DNA from: Symbiodinium natans
Taxonomy: Eukaryota > Sar > Dinophyceae > Suessiales > Symbiodiniaceae
DNA length: 64,000 nucleotides
Assembly (NCBI GenBank): GCA_905221605.1
Contig: CAJNDS010000513.1
Coordinates: 145,682 to 209,681 of the forward strand
Direction: 5' to 3'
Under the pieces are notes generated by a model. It saw only the letters and a program-made list of their open reading frames with translations. It did not search any database and was not told the origin of the DNA. Position numbers and translations under genes: made by a program. Shown here piece after piece: positions 33,986-45,400 of this stretch. Positions within the stretch are counted from its first letter, which is position 1. Each line of letters opens with the position of its first letter.

Positions 33986-34571
33986 GTTGAAAAATATATG
34001 CGATGGAGAGGTTTAGGGTTCAGGGTTTAGGGGCTTCGCGGCTCTTGAGACTGCACCACGGCGGCTTCGTCCACTGCAGCTCCTCCCGTAGCTCGGAAAC
34101 AGATCGCCCCCAGGGCGACTTTGCGCTTTGAGAAGGGGGAAGGAACCGCCGAAGTCCCCTGAGCCCGTTTAGGGTTTAGGGTTTAGGGTTTAGGGTTTAG
34201 GGTTTAGGGTTTAGGGTTTAGGGTTTAGGGTTTAGGGTGTAGGGTTTAGGGTTTAGGGTTCAGGGTTTGGGGTTCAGGGTTCAGGGTCTAGGGTCTAGCG
34301 GCTTAGGGTTTAGGGCTTAGGGTGGAGTTGGGGTGAAGGCTTAGGGTTCCAAGGTCGAAGGCCTACCTGGAATCAAGGAACTGAAGGAACCACGAAGGTT
34401 ATAGAGTGTAGGGTTTTGGGTTTAGGGTTTAGGGTTTAGGGTTTAGGGTTTAGGGTTTAGGGTTTAGGGTTTAGGGTTTAGGGTTTAGGGTTTAGGGTTT
34501 AGGGTTTAGGGTTTAGGGTTTAGGGTTTAGGGTTCTGGAGGAAGTACTTCGGCAGCAGGGGGTTTTACGCA

Positions 34572-34690
34572 CATAGGGTACCCCAAATATGGATCCCCAA
34601 ATAGTAGGATCCCCCTTCTAAAAAGACCCCAATAAGGTACCCTAATTTCGGAAATCCCCATTTAGAGCGACTACCTTAAGGTGGGAATAT
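34572..34690 (-). mobile_element. dispersed copy of the CTACTATTTGGGG family
   Basis: It contains CCCCAAATAGTAGGATCCCC and CCCCAATAAGGTACCCTAAT in the order expected for the family. Termini are less clear than at 8.3 kb. Confidence 0.55.
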
Positions 34691-34789
34691 ATACACAGGG
34701 TACAGGATTTAGGGTCCCGCAAGGAGTCTCCGAAGCCCCAGTTTGGGGTTTAGGGTTTAGGAATAAGGAATAAAGCCCTAAAGCTCACG

Positions 34790-34906
34790 GCGTTCCCCTC
34801 GCAAGCTACCATTGATTCGTGCGCATCTCGCGCCGAAACTTGGTTCGAGCTTTTCTTGGTGGGCCTTCGGCCCTGCCGCAAAACACCCTCAACCCGACAC
34901 CCCTGA
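34790..34906 (+). CDS. candidate C-terminal exon
   Basis: The sequence reads AFPSQATIDSCASRAETWFE then LFLVGLRPCRK, ending in a TPSTRHP tail with the stop in CCCTGAACCC. Unknown protein. Confidence 0.38.
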   Translation, partial: AFPSQATIDSCASRAETWFELFLVGLRPCRKTPSTRHP

Positions 34907-35284
34907 ACCCGGAACCCCTAAACCCTAAACCACTGAAACCCCTAAATCCTTAAATCGCTAAACCGCAAACCCCAAACACTAAACCTCAAACCCTAAACCC
35001 CAAAACCCCAAACCCTAAAACTTCCAAGACCCTAAAACGGAAACCAAGCCCTTGCCCTGTCCCCCTGCCTAACATAATCCTATAGTTCCCTGAACCCTCA
35101 ACCCTCTGCTTCGAAAATCGTCGAAACCTAATCCTAAGGCCTCCTGATTGTCACACCTCTCTGTGTGGTCAGGACGCCGCTCCTTCAGGGCTTGGGAAAA
35201 CTTGTTTAGGGTTTATATGGGGTTTAGGGTTTAGCCCTAAAAGCCCAAAACCTCCAAAGCGGCGAGAAGCAAGAATTGGACTTC

Positions 35285-35380
35285 TCAATGCCCCGGACAG
35301 ACAAAGCTTGCGATTGCGGACACGGCTGATGGATAGGGAGTTAGCGATGTCACACGGTCCTCAATTGCAGCCCTTCGCCC
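35285..35380 (-). CDS. candidate C-terminal exon
   Basis: The minus strand reads GRRAAIEDRVTSLTPYPSAV then SAIASFVCPGH and TGA. An overlapping plus-strand frame is also open. Confidence 0.3.
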   Translation of the reverse strand, partial: GRRAAIEDRVTSLTPYPSAVSAIASFVCPGH

Positions 35381-35650
35381 AAAACCCTAACACCCAAAAA
35401 CCGAAACAACAAACCTTTGATCAAACAAAGGGTTTAGGGTGTAGGGGTTTAGGGGTGCAGGGTTGCCTTATTCTAACAGTCCTTTCTCGGGATTATAGTA
35501 CCCCCCCCCCAATTATAACCCCTCTTCGGGACTAACCCTAAACCCTAAACCCTAAACCCTAAACCCTAAACCCTAAGCCCTAAGCCCTAAACCCTAAACC
35601 CTAAACCCTAAACCCTAAACCCTAAACCCTCGAAATTTTCAGAGGGGGCA

Positions 35651-35676
35651 AAAAGGTACCACTGGGCTACCGAGAT
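35651..35676 (+). mobile_element. one end of a TYGGTAGCCCAG family element
   Basis: AAAGGTACCACTGGGCTACCGAGA equals the complement of the start of the introner at 5141-5254. The other end is missing, replaced by a CCCTAAA tract. Confidence 0.45.
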
Positions 35677-36049
35677 GGTCAGGGTTTAAGATCCCAAGTT
35701 TAGAGTGCCTATTGGTTGTCAGGGGTCAGGGACTCGGGACTCAGGTGTGGTCTTCGCCTACTCTCCTCAAGTAAGAGCCTCTCCTTCAGTGAGGGTCCTT
35801 TAGAGGGCTAAAGCTCACCTACACCCCGTCAATCAAACCCTAAACCCTAAACCCTAAACCTAAACCCTAAACCCTAAACCCTAAACCCTAAACCCTAAAC
35901 CCTAAACCCTAAACCCTAAACCCTAAACCCTAAACCCTAGACCCTAGACCCTAGACCCTAAACCCTAAACCCTAAACCCCGCCCGCGGCTGAAGGCTTCC
36001 GATCAGTGGTCATGCATTTCTAGGGCTTGCACCTTGGGCCTTTTTGGGA

Positions 36050-36253
36050 ACCCTAAACCCTAAACCCTAAACCCTAAACCCTAAACCCTAAACCCTAAAC
36101 CCTAAACCCTAAACCCTAAACCCTAAACCCTAAACCCTAAACCCTAAACCCTAAACCCTAAACCCTAAACCTAACCCTAAACCCTAAACCCTAAACCCTA
36201 AACCCTAAACCCTAAACCCTAAACCCTAAACCCTAAACCCTAAACCCTAAACC
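36050..36253 (-). repeat. interstitial CCCTAAA array
   Basis: About 29 nearly perfect heptamers; together with 35532-35632 and 35838-35980 it makes this the densest telomere-like zone. Confidence 0.95.
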
Positions 36254-36275
36254 CCTGGCATCCTGCGCCCCTCGT

Positions 36276-36338
36276 TTAGGTGCAGACAGTGCGGGTCGAT
36301 GCAAAGGAATCTCGGGCACCTGGGCGCAAAGCAGCCCC
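36276..36338 (+). CDS. candidate exon abutting an introner copy
   Basis: A GTTTAG acceptor precedes VQTVRVDAKESRAPGRKAA. The segment ends at the CTGGTTCTTAGTAGGG terminus of the same element family that forms intron 2 of the hydroxylase gene. Confidence 0.3.
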
Positions 36339-36500
36339 CTGGTTCTTAGTAGGGAATGAGGGAGGGTTTAGGGTTTAGGGTTTAGGGCCTAGGGCTTAGG
36401 GCTTGGGGCTTAGACCTTAGGGTTTAGGGTTTAGGGTTTAGGGTGTAGGGTGTATGGTTTACCCTTTCAGGGATTATATCGGGCCCTCATTCCCTCAGGG
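36339..36500. mobile_element. TGGTTCTTAG family copy, right end truncated by telomere repeats
   Basis: The left terminus CTGGTTCTTAGTAGGGAATG is intact. The right part GGGATTATATCGGGCCCTCATTCCCT stops where TTTAGGG repeats begin. Confidence 0.5.
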
Positions 36501-36660
36501 TTTAGGGGTTTAGGGGGTTTAGGGGGTTTAGGGGGTTTAGGGGGTTTAGGGGGTTTAGGGGGTTTAGGGGGTTTAGGGGGTTTAGGGGGTTTAGGGGTTT
36601 AGGGGGTTTAGGGGGTTTAGGGGGTTTGGGGGTTTCGGGGTTTCGGGGTTTGGGGGTTTG
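36493..36660 (+). repeat. nonamer variant array TTTAGGGGG
   Basis: About a dozen units of GGTTTAGGG with two extra G, grading into TTTCGGGG and TTTGGGGG variants at the right end. Confidence 0.9.
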
Positions 36661-37396
36661 GGGTTTTGGGGTGGTTTAGGTTTTACGCTTCAGGGGGCGC
36701 CTCCTGAGCCCCTGGGCATGACGGACTCCCTGAATCTTGGGGTTCGCTTTAAACCTAAACCCTAAACCCCATACTTCTACTTGGAGGTTCATGCTAGTAA
36801 CCCAATCAATTACTGTATAACCCAATTTTGACCCCATTAGGGTGCTTCAGGGGGCTTACAAGTGGGTTATAGCTGCCACTGAGAGTTGGCTTCTAGGACC
36901 CTCACTTCTCGGACATTGCCAGGTTGAGAAGCTTCATGTTCCCTGAGTATGGTCCCTTAAAAGGGTACCCCTTCTATACCCCTCATATACCCAATGCAAA
37001 TCAACATCAGGACCCCTTAAAGAAAGGAGGTTAGGGACCAGATGACGCGCCCATGAAACCACCCTTAGATGTCAGGTTGGGAAGCTTCACTGGTGTAGAG
37101 GAGTTCTAGGCAAGGGGCTTGAAGTTTAGGGCTTCATCGAAACTGCCCACCCCTCACTGTCCATGCTTAAAGCGGTTTTTTTTCAGGGGACAGCCCCTAA
37201 ACCTTAATCGCGTGCACCGCTTAGGGTTCAGAGCTTAGGGGTAAGGGTTTAGGGGTTTAGGGGTTTGGGGGTTTGGGGGTTTAGGGCTTATTGGGTTAAA
37301 GTTTTCGGTAACCTCTAGAGGATATCTCGACGGCCCCTCCAATGCCGACACCAAGGGCTTCAAGAGTCGAGAGGCTAGGGTTTGGGTTTTTGGGGT

Positions 37397-37477
37397 TCAG
37401 GGTTTTGCCCACACCCGAGGCCCAAGCGGTCGTACGCTCCCACGCCCGCGGCCGCGAGGGAGGTCCGCGCTGTTGGC
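37397..37477 (-). CDS. candidate C-terminal exon, Arg/Gly-rich
   Basis: GTCCCTTCAG is followed by ANSADLPRGRGRGSVRPLGP, RVWAKP and TGA supplied by CCCTGAACCC. The polypyrimidine-CAG acceptor is good. Confidence 0.35.
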   Translation of the reverse strand, partial: ANSADLPRGRGRGSVRPLGPRVWAKP

Positions 37478-37844
37478 CTGAAGGGACGGGCCTTTTCGGG
37501 GGCTTCTTTAGGGGCTCTAGGGCTTTGAGGGTCTTCAGGGCTTTCTACGGTTTTTAGGGTTCAAGGGCTTTAGGGTTTTAGGTTGCTTCAGGATTTCAAG
37601 GGCATACATATAAAGTTTAAGGGTTTGCGGTCGAAAGTCTAAGGGCTTCATGGGTTGAGGGCGGGGATCGAAAGCCGTGCATCCCGGTATCCTTAACCCT
37701 GGATGCCCTCATAAATCCTAAGAGCCCTACATCCGAAACCCCAAACTCCCATTAAGGACTAAGCTTGAACATCCGGTTTGGGAACCCTCCTGGTAAAGTG
37801 TTTTGGGGTTTAGGGTTTAGGGTTTAGGGCTTAGGGCGTAGGGT

Positions 37845-37973
37845 TTAGGGTACCCCGAACATGGTGCTCAAGTGGCGGATCGGCAAACCGATGACTTTGC
37901 CGTGGCCTTCAATGGCCTGCACTCTTGCCCACGCTTGGGCAGCGAAGCCAGACAGCTTCCAAGTCTCCAAAGT
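37845..37973 (-). CDS. candidate C-terminal exon
   Basis: After GGACAG the minus strand encodes TLETWKLSGFAAQAWARVQA then IEGHGKVIGLPIRHLSTMFG and stops at CCCTAAACCC. Two plus-strand frames are also open here, so strand choice rests on composition. Confidence 0.35.
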   Translation of the reverse strand, partial: TLETWKLSGFAAQAWARVQAIEGHGKVIGLPIRHLSTMFGVP

Positions 37974-38272
37974 CTGTCCTAAACCCTGAACCCCGCAGTT
38001 TAGGGGTTTAGGGGTTTAGGGGTTTAGGGTTTAGGGGTTTAGGGGTTGAGGGTATAGGGTTTAGGGCTTAGGGCTTAGGGACCGACACTTGCCATGTTGC
38101 CGCGTATACTGCTAGTATACGTGGGAACATCCCAAACCTAAACCCTAAGCCCTAAGCCCTAAACCCTAAACCCTAATCCCTAAACCCTAAACCCTAAACC
38201 CTAAACCCTAAGCCCTAAGCCCTAAACCCCACAAATTATCCTCAGGGCTTTGGGGGGCTAAAGGAGTCGCAG

Positions 38273-38362
38273 GCCGAAGGGTTGACTCTCGTTTGCGATA
38301 AGCTCGCCTCCCACGGCACTTACCACATTGGCTATGATGAGGGTTCAGGGTTTGGGGTTTAG
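38273..38362 (+). CDS. candidate C-terminal exon with repeat-encoded tail
   Basis: GGAGTCGCAG is followed by AEGLTLVCDKLASHGTYHIG then YDE. The frame continues GSGFGV through TTCAGGGTTTGGGG repeats to TAG. Confidence 0.38.
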   Translation, partial: AEGLTLVCDKLASHGTYHIGYDEGSGFGV

Positions 38363-38560
38363 GGTTTAGGGCTTAGGGTTTAGGGAGAGTTCTCCATTTA
38401 GCGCGTTTTCGAAATTTACGGTTCCACCCACCCCCTGCAACACTCTCCTGCGCCACCCACCCACCCCAACCCACCTTCCACCCACCCCAACCCACCTTCC
38501 ACCCACCCCCCCCTCCACCCACCACCCCCCCCCCGCCCCCCCCACCCACCCCCCCCCCCC

Positions 38561-39007
38561 CCTACGCACATCCCCGCAATTTCATTTCAACATAATTCGA
38601 ATTCACTGAAGGGACTTGAAATTCAATGAAAAATAGGCCCAGCTAGTTCAATATCAATTACAACGATAAAAGATACAACAAATAGAATTTTCGTTGCTTT
38701 GCAATTGTTTTTTTTCACCATTTTCAATTGAAAATATTGACAAAGTGACTAAATAGTGAGATCACTTGAAAAATGGAACAAGTGATTTCACTATTTAGTC
38801 ACTTTGTCAATATTTTTAATTGGAAATGGTGAAAAAAACAATTGCAAAGCAACGAAAATGCTATTTTTTTGTATCTTTTATCGTTGCAATTGATTTTTAA
38901 AAAGCGTTTAATGATCTTGAACTAGTTGGGCCTATTTTTCATTGAGTTTCAAGTCCCTTTAGTGAATTCGAATTATGTTGAAATGAAATTGCGGGGATGT
39001 GCGTAGG
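38561..39007. repeat. AT-rich long foldback element
   Basis: Two arms of 208 and 229 bp (38561-38768 and 38779-39007) are inverted copies around a 10-nt loop. The outer ends are CCTACGCACATCCCCGC and its complement, next to homopolymer C and G. The element is strikingly AT-rich against its GC-rich surroundings. It encodes nothing recognisable and resembles a MITE or other foldback transposon. Unequal arms show small deletions since formation. Confidence 0.8.
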
Positions 39008-39189
39008 GGGGGGGGGGGGGTGGTGAGGGGGTGTGGCCCCGGAAGGGGGGGGGGGGGTTGGTGGGTGGGAACCCCCACCCCCCCCCCCCCCCCCCAAAAA
39101 AAAAATGAAAAGCCGCACTTCGTGGAGAACTATCGGTTTAGGGTTTAGGGTTTAGGGTTGAGCTTAGGCTTAGGGCTTAGGATTCAGCA

Positions 39190-39297
39190 ATGGCCGTTTA
39201 TATGAAGAAAACGTCCCCAACAAACAAGACTTGGCGTTGCCCTGACTGGAGCACGGAATGTGCTGCTATACCAAGCCCTGAACCACTGAAACCATAA
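39190..39297 (+). CDS. short ORF or terminal exon
   Basis: From ATG: MAVYMKKTSPTNKTWRCPDW, then STECAAIPSPEPLKP and TAA in a degenerate CCATAAACCC unit. A GATTCAG acceptor lies two bases before the ATG. Confidence 0.33.
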   Translation: MAVYMKKTSPTNKTWRCPDWSTECAAIPSPEPLKP

Positions 39298-40369
39298 ACC
39301 CTAAACCACTGAAAGCATAAACCCTAAACCCCTAAGCCCCTCCCTAAACCCCAAACCCCTGAAGCCCGAAACCCCCTAAACCCCTGAAACCTAAACCCCT
39401 AAACATCTAAACCCCTAAACCCCCAAACCCCCAAACACCTAAACCCCTGAACCCCTAAACCCCTAAACCCCCTAAACTCCTAAACCCCAAAATTCTCTTA
39501 TAACAGAACCCCAATAAGGTACCCCTATTTCCGGAAACTCTAAGCCCTAAACCCTATGTAAACCCCAATCCCTACAACACCCCTAAACCCCTAAACCCTA
39601 AACCCTAAACCCTAAATCCTAAACCCTAAACCCTGAGCACTTGAGATCCCGGGCGACTCCGACTCGGGCGGAGGGAGGGAGACCCAACCGAGGCCTGGCA
39701 AGGGCTTCTCTTGGGTTTAGGGTTTGGGGTTTGGGGTTTGGGGTTTGGGGTTTGGGATTTGGGGTTTGGGGCTTGGGGCTTGGGGTTTGGGGCTTGGGGC
39801 TTGGGGTTTAGGGTTTGGGGTCTGGGGCTTGGGGTTTAGGGTTCTGGTATTTGGGTTTTTATTTTGGATTTTCAGAAGTGCTTGACGCTTCGGAGGATCT
39901 ACGTGTTGTCGCGTGCTTAGGGTTTTGTGGTGCAGCTTTCGGGTTGACAGGCTCTAGGTGCAGGGGTCAAGGTTGCAAGGCTCGGGGTTGTGGGGTTTAG
40001 AGGCTTAGGGTTCAGGGTGGAGGTTTGGGAACTGGGGTTTAGGGTTTAGGCTTTAGGGTTTAGGGTTTAGGCGGCCCGTTTTAGGAGGTCGGAGGGGGTC
40101 TCGGGTCTCAAGCGTTCAAGGGTTTGCAGTCAGCGGGTTAAGGGGTCTACGGGTCTACGGGTCTGGGGGGAAGGGTCATCTAAGGGTCTGACGGTCTGAT
40201 CATGAAGGTTTAATGGTCGGCATCCCAGAACTCCCAAACCTAAGGTCTTAGCCTCAGGGCATCGGTGTCAAGGATGAGGATCTCAATTCAGAACCGCCCA
40301 CAACGCAAACCCCCCAAAGCTCTGAGCAGTAAACCCCTACTTGCATCCTGACCTTGGATATGGCGAAAC

Positions 40370-40690
40370 CGTAGACGTTTTAAATGCGAATGAAAATCTG
40401 GAGCAGAGGAAACTGTGCGAGGTTTTAAAATCGAATTTACACCCGGACAAGAGGTGACTGTAGAGCTGTTAAATTCGAATTTAGACCTAGAGCGGCAATC
40501 TCAGCTTAAATTCGAATTATTTAAATCCTTGCACTGGTAATGGGCTTTAAATTTGAAGTAAGTCCCTTAAAACCCAGGAAGGATTAAATTCTGATCTAGG
40601 CTCTCCAGAGGCGACCCTGCACCCTACAAGCAGAAGGCCTCAATTCGAATTAAAATCTTATTTGAACTTGAAATCCGTCCTTTTTCAAGG
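40370..40690 (+). repeat. AT-rich segment with recurring TTAAATTCGAATT
   Basis: Five or more imperfect copies of TTAAATTCGAATT or AAATTCGAAT occur at 40-60 bp spacing. No ORF. The right end (AAGGGAATACGATTAGTAGTT then TTCCGACCCC) is related to 57083-57117. Confidence 0.65.
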
Positions 40691-40849
40691 GAATACGATT
40701 AGTAGTTCTTCCGACCCCCATAGTAGGAGCAGCAAGCCCTAAACCCTAAACCCTAACTCATCGTGACCATGACATCATAACCCCCAAGCGACCGAGCAGG
40801 AGGGCCTGCAGGGATTTCTGCGGCATTTGGAGGTTTACGAAAAATCAAG

Positions 40850-40931
40850 GACACCTAAAATAGACCCAAATAGTAGGATCCCCTTAGAATAAGGACCCCA
40901 ATATAAGGTACCCCAATATCGTAAACCCCCG
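40850..40931 (-). mobile_element. dispersed copy of the CTACTATTTGGGG family
   Basis: CCCAAATAGTAGGATCCCC, then ATAAGGACCCCAATATAAGG and TACCCCAATATCG reproduce the family consensus. A short fragment of the same consensus lies at 39490-39535. Confidence 0.55.
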
Positions 40932-41254
40932 AAAGCTGTATTTACACCTTCTCTGCCATGCCGATGCTCCCCAACAAAGAGAGCGCAATCTATCCTAATC
41001 TGTGAGTTCCTGAGGATGTGGCTTCAGGTTTCAAGTAAGGATTCTGCAGGAGATAACCCAAAACCCTAAACATGGCGGGCCCTCTCTAGCCCTATCTACA
41101 TGAACTCACAACACCCCACGTGTAAGAGTCTGGGTTGCACTGCAACCCTAAACCCTAATCCCAAAACCCTAAACCAAGACCCTGAACCCTAAACCCTAAA
41201 CCCTAAACCATAAACCCTAGACCCTGAACCCCAAACCTTAGACCCCAACCCTGA

Positions 41255-41386
41255 CAGGCCACAAATGGTACTAATCCTCCAAAAAACCACGAGGACTCCC
41301 AGGCTGTCGCCTGTCTTCTCTTGCTGGAACTGGGACGCGTTGATGATGTCCAAGGCGCCAGTGAAGGTGACCAACTCACAGTGCAT
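41255..41386 (-). CDS. candidate first or internal exon
   Basis: MHCELVTFTGALDIINASQF then QEKTGDSLGVLVVFWRISTI occupies the only unique island between 41.2 and 41.4 kb. The frame continues into repeat-encoded Gly/Arg/Val-rich sequence (GLGFRV), which is probably not translated. Confidence 0.42.
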
Positions 41387-41461
41387 TCTAGAGGGTTAGG
41401 GTTTAGGGTTTAGGGTTTAGGGTTCAGGGTTCAGGGTTCAGGGTTCAGGGTTCAGGGTTCA

Positions 41462-41524
41462 GGTTTCAGGTTTCAGGGCCTCAATGCAGAGTTCTTTGGC
41501 AGCCACGGCCACTTGTTCATAAGG
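41462..41524 (-). CDS. candidate C-terminal exon on the 3' side of the retroelement
   Basis: YEQVAVAAKELCIEALKPET and TGA follow a G-rich tract. With the segment at 50310-50460 it may form one gene interrupted by the retroelement. Confidence 0.3.
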
Positions 41525-41578
41525 CCCCCCTCCCCCCCCCTCCCCCCCCCCCGGGCCCCCCCACTCCCCAGTTCCCCC

Positions 41579-41801
41579 TACGGGGGGAACCCGAAGGGGG
41601 ACGAGAAACCGAAAAGTCAACCCCAACAGAATCCCTTGATTTCCCTGGATCAACCACACAACAAACCCAAACCACAGGGCACTCACCTTTTACTACCAGG
41701 CACATGGCCCAGTCTTGAGCCATAAAAAATGATTTCCGGGTATATTACCCCTTTCAACTTCCAACACTAACTCTTTTTACAATACCAGTTGCAGCTCCGC
41801 A
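41579..41801 (-). repeat. 3' LTR of the retroelement
   Basis: This is the downstream LTR, 223 bp, starting TGCGGAGC on the minus strand directly after the purine tract. The near identity of the two LTRs implies little time since insertion. Confidence 0.9.
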
Positions 41802-41809
41802 CTCCCCCT
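41802..41809 (-). promoter_or_regulatory. polypurine tract next to 3' LTR
   Basis: The minus strand reads AGGGGGAG and is followed directly by the LTR start TGCGGAGC. This is the expected priming site for second-strand synthesis, and its exact abutment confirms the LTR boundary. Confidence 0.8.
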
Positions 41810-42170
41810 GTCCTAGGATTTCCTAGGACACATTGGAGATGCAGATCTTTGGCCAAAAACTGCCATTAGGGCAGTAGCCTGCTGCTTGACATGCACAATA
41901 TGGTTTAACGTCTGCCAGGACGAAATTATAGCACATTGGCTAAATCCACTAACCATAGAGAATCTTTTCACCATGATCCTCTCATCACTGAAGACTCCTT
42001 GGCCTTCTTCACCACAAACCGTGGTCTTTGCTACGCGAAAAGCTACTGACTTCTACTATCAGGGATTTCCATACCCTTAATAGTAACCACCACATTTGTC
42101 AGCACATTGGCTGTTCCAGCGCACCTGTCTCCAGAAAGAGAAAAACCATCCCTTCATCCATACCATCCAA
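41810..42170 (-). other. 3' non-coding part of the retroelement
   Basis: About 360 bp lie between the end of the shifted-frame tail and the purine tract. I see no domain, tRNA or further credible ORF in it. It is probably the untranslated 3' region of the element transcript. Confidence 0.5.
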
Positions 42171-42497
42171 TCACTTCTTTTTCCGATTGTTGGCAATCTT
42201 GAGGTGAAGTTGCAGCAGAATATACTCCAGGTCCGAAACGGCAAGAACAGGATCCTGTACGCCCCTTTGAATTGAGGATACCAATCCTTCTCTTTTCGCG
42301 TCCTCAATCGCTTGGCAAGATTGACCCAGCTCTGCACTCACAGCTGTAGACGCTTGCGCATCCGCATCAGGAGGACAATCTTTTTCTTCAGGACCATTCA
42401 CCACCACCACTTCTCCCTTTTTGGGACTTTGACTTTTCTCCTTCTTCTTCGCCTTTCCACCGACGATTGACTTTGCGCGCACCTTCAAGGCCTTTTT
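42171..42497 (-). pseudogene. shifted-frame 3' continuation of the giant ORF
   Basis: From the A5 run at 42493-42497 (sense GGAGAAAAAGG) the frame one base downstream stays open to 42171 and looks more protein-like than the annotated tail. It includes a regular helical ending (DLEYILLQLHLKIANN). The main frame instead ends in a Lys/Glu/Gly-rich tail at 42388. The simplest reading is a one-base expansion of the A run that truncates the original C terminus. Programmed frameshifting is the alternative and cannot be excluded from sequence alone. Confidence 0.55.
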
Positions 42498-45400
42498 CTC
42501 CTGCAGAAACCGCCGCATTGGATGATGATCCACTCTTCTCAATGGTCGCCGGCATCTTCTTCGGCTTTGGAACCAGGAGAGTATAAGGATCTTCGATAAC
42601 CACAGGTTTCCTCTTCTTTTTAACCTTTTTTGCCTCCTCCTCAACGATAACCTCCGTCTCAGAAGTCTCAACCACCTCCTTTTCGGCAGGAACATCTTTG
42701 CTGGACTCCCTTTCTAGGGACCTCTTCTTGCCCCTTTTGGGATCTTTTTCTTCTTCCAAGTTGGCTCGCTCGAACCATATCCTCAGGTCATTGACCCATT
42801 CTTCCACCTCCTCGAGCGAAACATCATACGACTTCACTACTTCGTGAAGTTCCAGCACGGACAACATATCGTCGGTCCACGAAACCCATTCTCTATCCAT
42901 CTGGTCAGCGTCTCCCTTGAACTTCAGGAGTTTGAACAGCGGGTCCGCCTCTGCTCGAGCCAAGTCTGGTTTGCCATTCGACAGAATTGAAATCGCTTCC
43001 ATCAACAGTTCCGACATTTTGGTATCATCGTCATAGGTCATGGAATACTCCTCACCATCATCGAACTGTTCAGGAGAGATCTCCTCTTCCCCACCTTTTG
43101 CACCAGAACTTCTCCTTGGACCATCCCTTGGGGGCGTCCTCGGAGACCTTGGCCTTTGTTCATTTGGCGGATCACCATGCTCAAAAACACACTTGTCACC
43201 ATAACGACACTTCCCAGACTGAGCAAACTGAATGCACCTCACACCAGTTGCATCATGCGAGAACGCACACGTCTTTCCAGCGAAACAGATTCTCCCCGCC
43301 ACATAGTATTTGCACCAATACGAATGCAGCACCACATCATCTTCTGAATGGATGAATTTGCAGTCTTCACCAAATTTGCAGCGATCTTTTCCCTTACTGA
43401 ACCAATAGCAGAAGCCTTTCTTCCTCTTCTCCAAGCGCTCCGCCTCGAACCGGTCCATAGGGCGATTCTGCTCTACATGAACATTGCCATGGGCTTGAGA
43501 ACTGCTCCCTTCACCCCAGGTGCTATCAGTATTTGATGCTTGGAGTACAGCTGGAAAACCTGGCCTTGGTCCTACCACCTTCATGATTGGTTTTCCGCCA
43601 GCTCCTGAGCCACGCTGAGACGATCCAAAAACATTGAACTTCTTCATGAGGGCTTTCCTAGTGCCGATCTTCTGCACCCTTTTGATTGGACGCTTCATTG
43701 TTCCAACCTTGCATCCAGATACGTTCAAACGACACAACCTCCTATACCCAGCTCTATATCCCTTTTTCCAAAGAGCCATAAGAATTTTAGAGGCAGTAAC
43801 ATTCTCCACCTCTACCTTTTCCAACGATCCCTCACTTCCCGGAACAGACCCCTCCAGCCCATCCATATCTGAAGACCTTTCCATCTTTTTTGACACCACT
43901 TCGTCGAGGTAGTCTTCAGAGATCCAGGGTAAGTTCCTCTTAGAGGAAGGATTGTCACCATTGTTTGGTCCTTCACCAGGATACCCCTTTGTGCTGTCAA
44001 AGATCTTCCCAGTAGTGCGGTCCTGCGTAGAGAAGTTGGAAGCAACACGAGAGTACACTGACCACAAGAAAATCCTTGTGCCCGCCAGTCTTGACGACCC
44101 ACTGGATGTCTCCTCTTCTGGAGAGACTTCTGGCGCTTTGCCATCCCTTCCAGTGTCACCAAGTGTCTCACCTCCAGCATCTTCAATGGGAATAAGGGAT
44201 TCATTGTTCCCTTGATCTAGTACCGCATCTTGTTGATCGGGGATCTCCAGCACCATTCCTGTAGGATCCACTTCTTCATCAGCATCGTCGTCCATTCTGT
44301 TCCAGAGAACTTCCAATTGATCAGCACAAGTCGCTGCCTGAAGGAACTCCATCATTTGGTCCTTCCCGTGCTGCCAGAGAAATTCGGAATTCACCACTGT
44401 CCCTTGGCCTCCAAGTTTAAGGAATGGAGCGACCAGATTGGCTACCCTTGCCATAAGTTCCACATGAACTTCCATGCCTGGACTGCGACTCCAATCATAG
44501 GCTATTGCCTCCATAGCAGTTCCAAACTTTCCAGTATCCCTGAATTCCTTTTCCAGGCCAGGAGAAAGCAGTGCGCCCATCACCGAAAGAGGATAATTTC
44601 CCACCACCGGCAAGCACGGATTGTCATGGAACGAATGATGCAAATCACAATAATATCCTTGATCTCTCCTTTCAAAAAGGAGTCTCCCAGTATTCAGCTG
44701 GGCGTTCAGTTCATCCACTTGAACCATTTCAGCACATATTCTCTGTGCTGTGTACGCCATTGCTGGCCAGATGGAACGATCGGCCAGACCACGTCGCATA
44801 ACCCAATCAGTTGTTGGCGACTGAATCAGCGTCCTTGGATCATACACCAGAACTACCATCGCACCGTCACCCATTGGCTGATCAGCATCGTCCTCCAGTG
44901 CCAGGTTCTCATCCTGTTCGCTTGCACCCTCGGATGACATGCTAATAACCAAATTTCGATCCATCTTATTGGACCCTTTTTGGCAGTCTCTTTGCCCGAC
45001 CGGCAACTTGCCAACTGCCACCTTCCAATAAATCCGATTCAGAAGGCCTTTAACCAGCAATTGCTGAAGGTCACTCCTCACCAAACCACCGTCCAACTCT
45101 TTCGCCTTATCACCACGGAGATCATTGCTCCCACCTTCTCCTTCATTTTGGTCAGTCTCCTCGCCGGGAATTTGCACTGCTCCTTCCAGCGCCGTCTCCT
45201 GTCCAGCCACTTCTTGCCCAGGAAGAACTTGATCGCCTTCAGATCCATTCACCTGTCCAGCAACACCTTGCCCAGGTAAAACCTCATCCGTGGAGCCCAC
45301 CGCCAGCGAACCAACTATAACTGAGCCATCCCTTGCCCTTTTTTGAGACTGTTCAGTTCGACGAGAAGGGTGTGGTAGTGAAAAAACTTGAGAAGTCACT

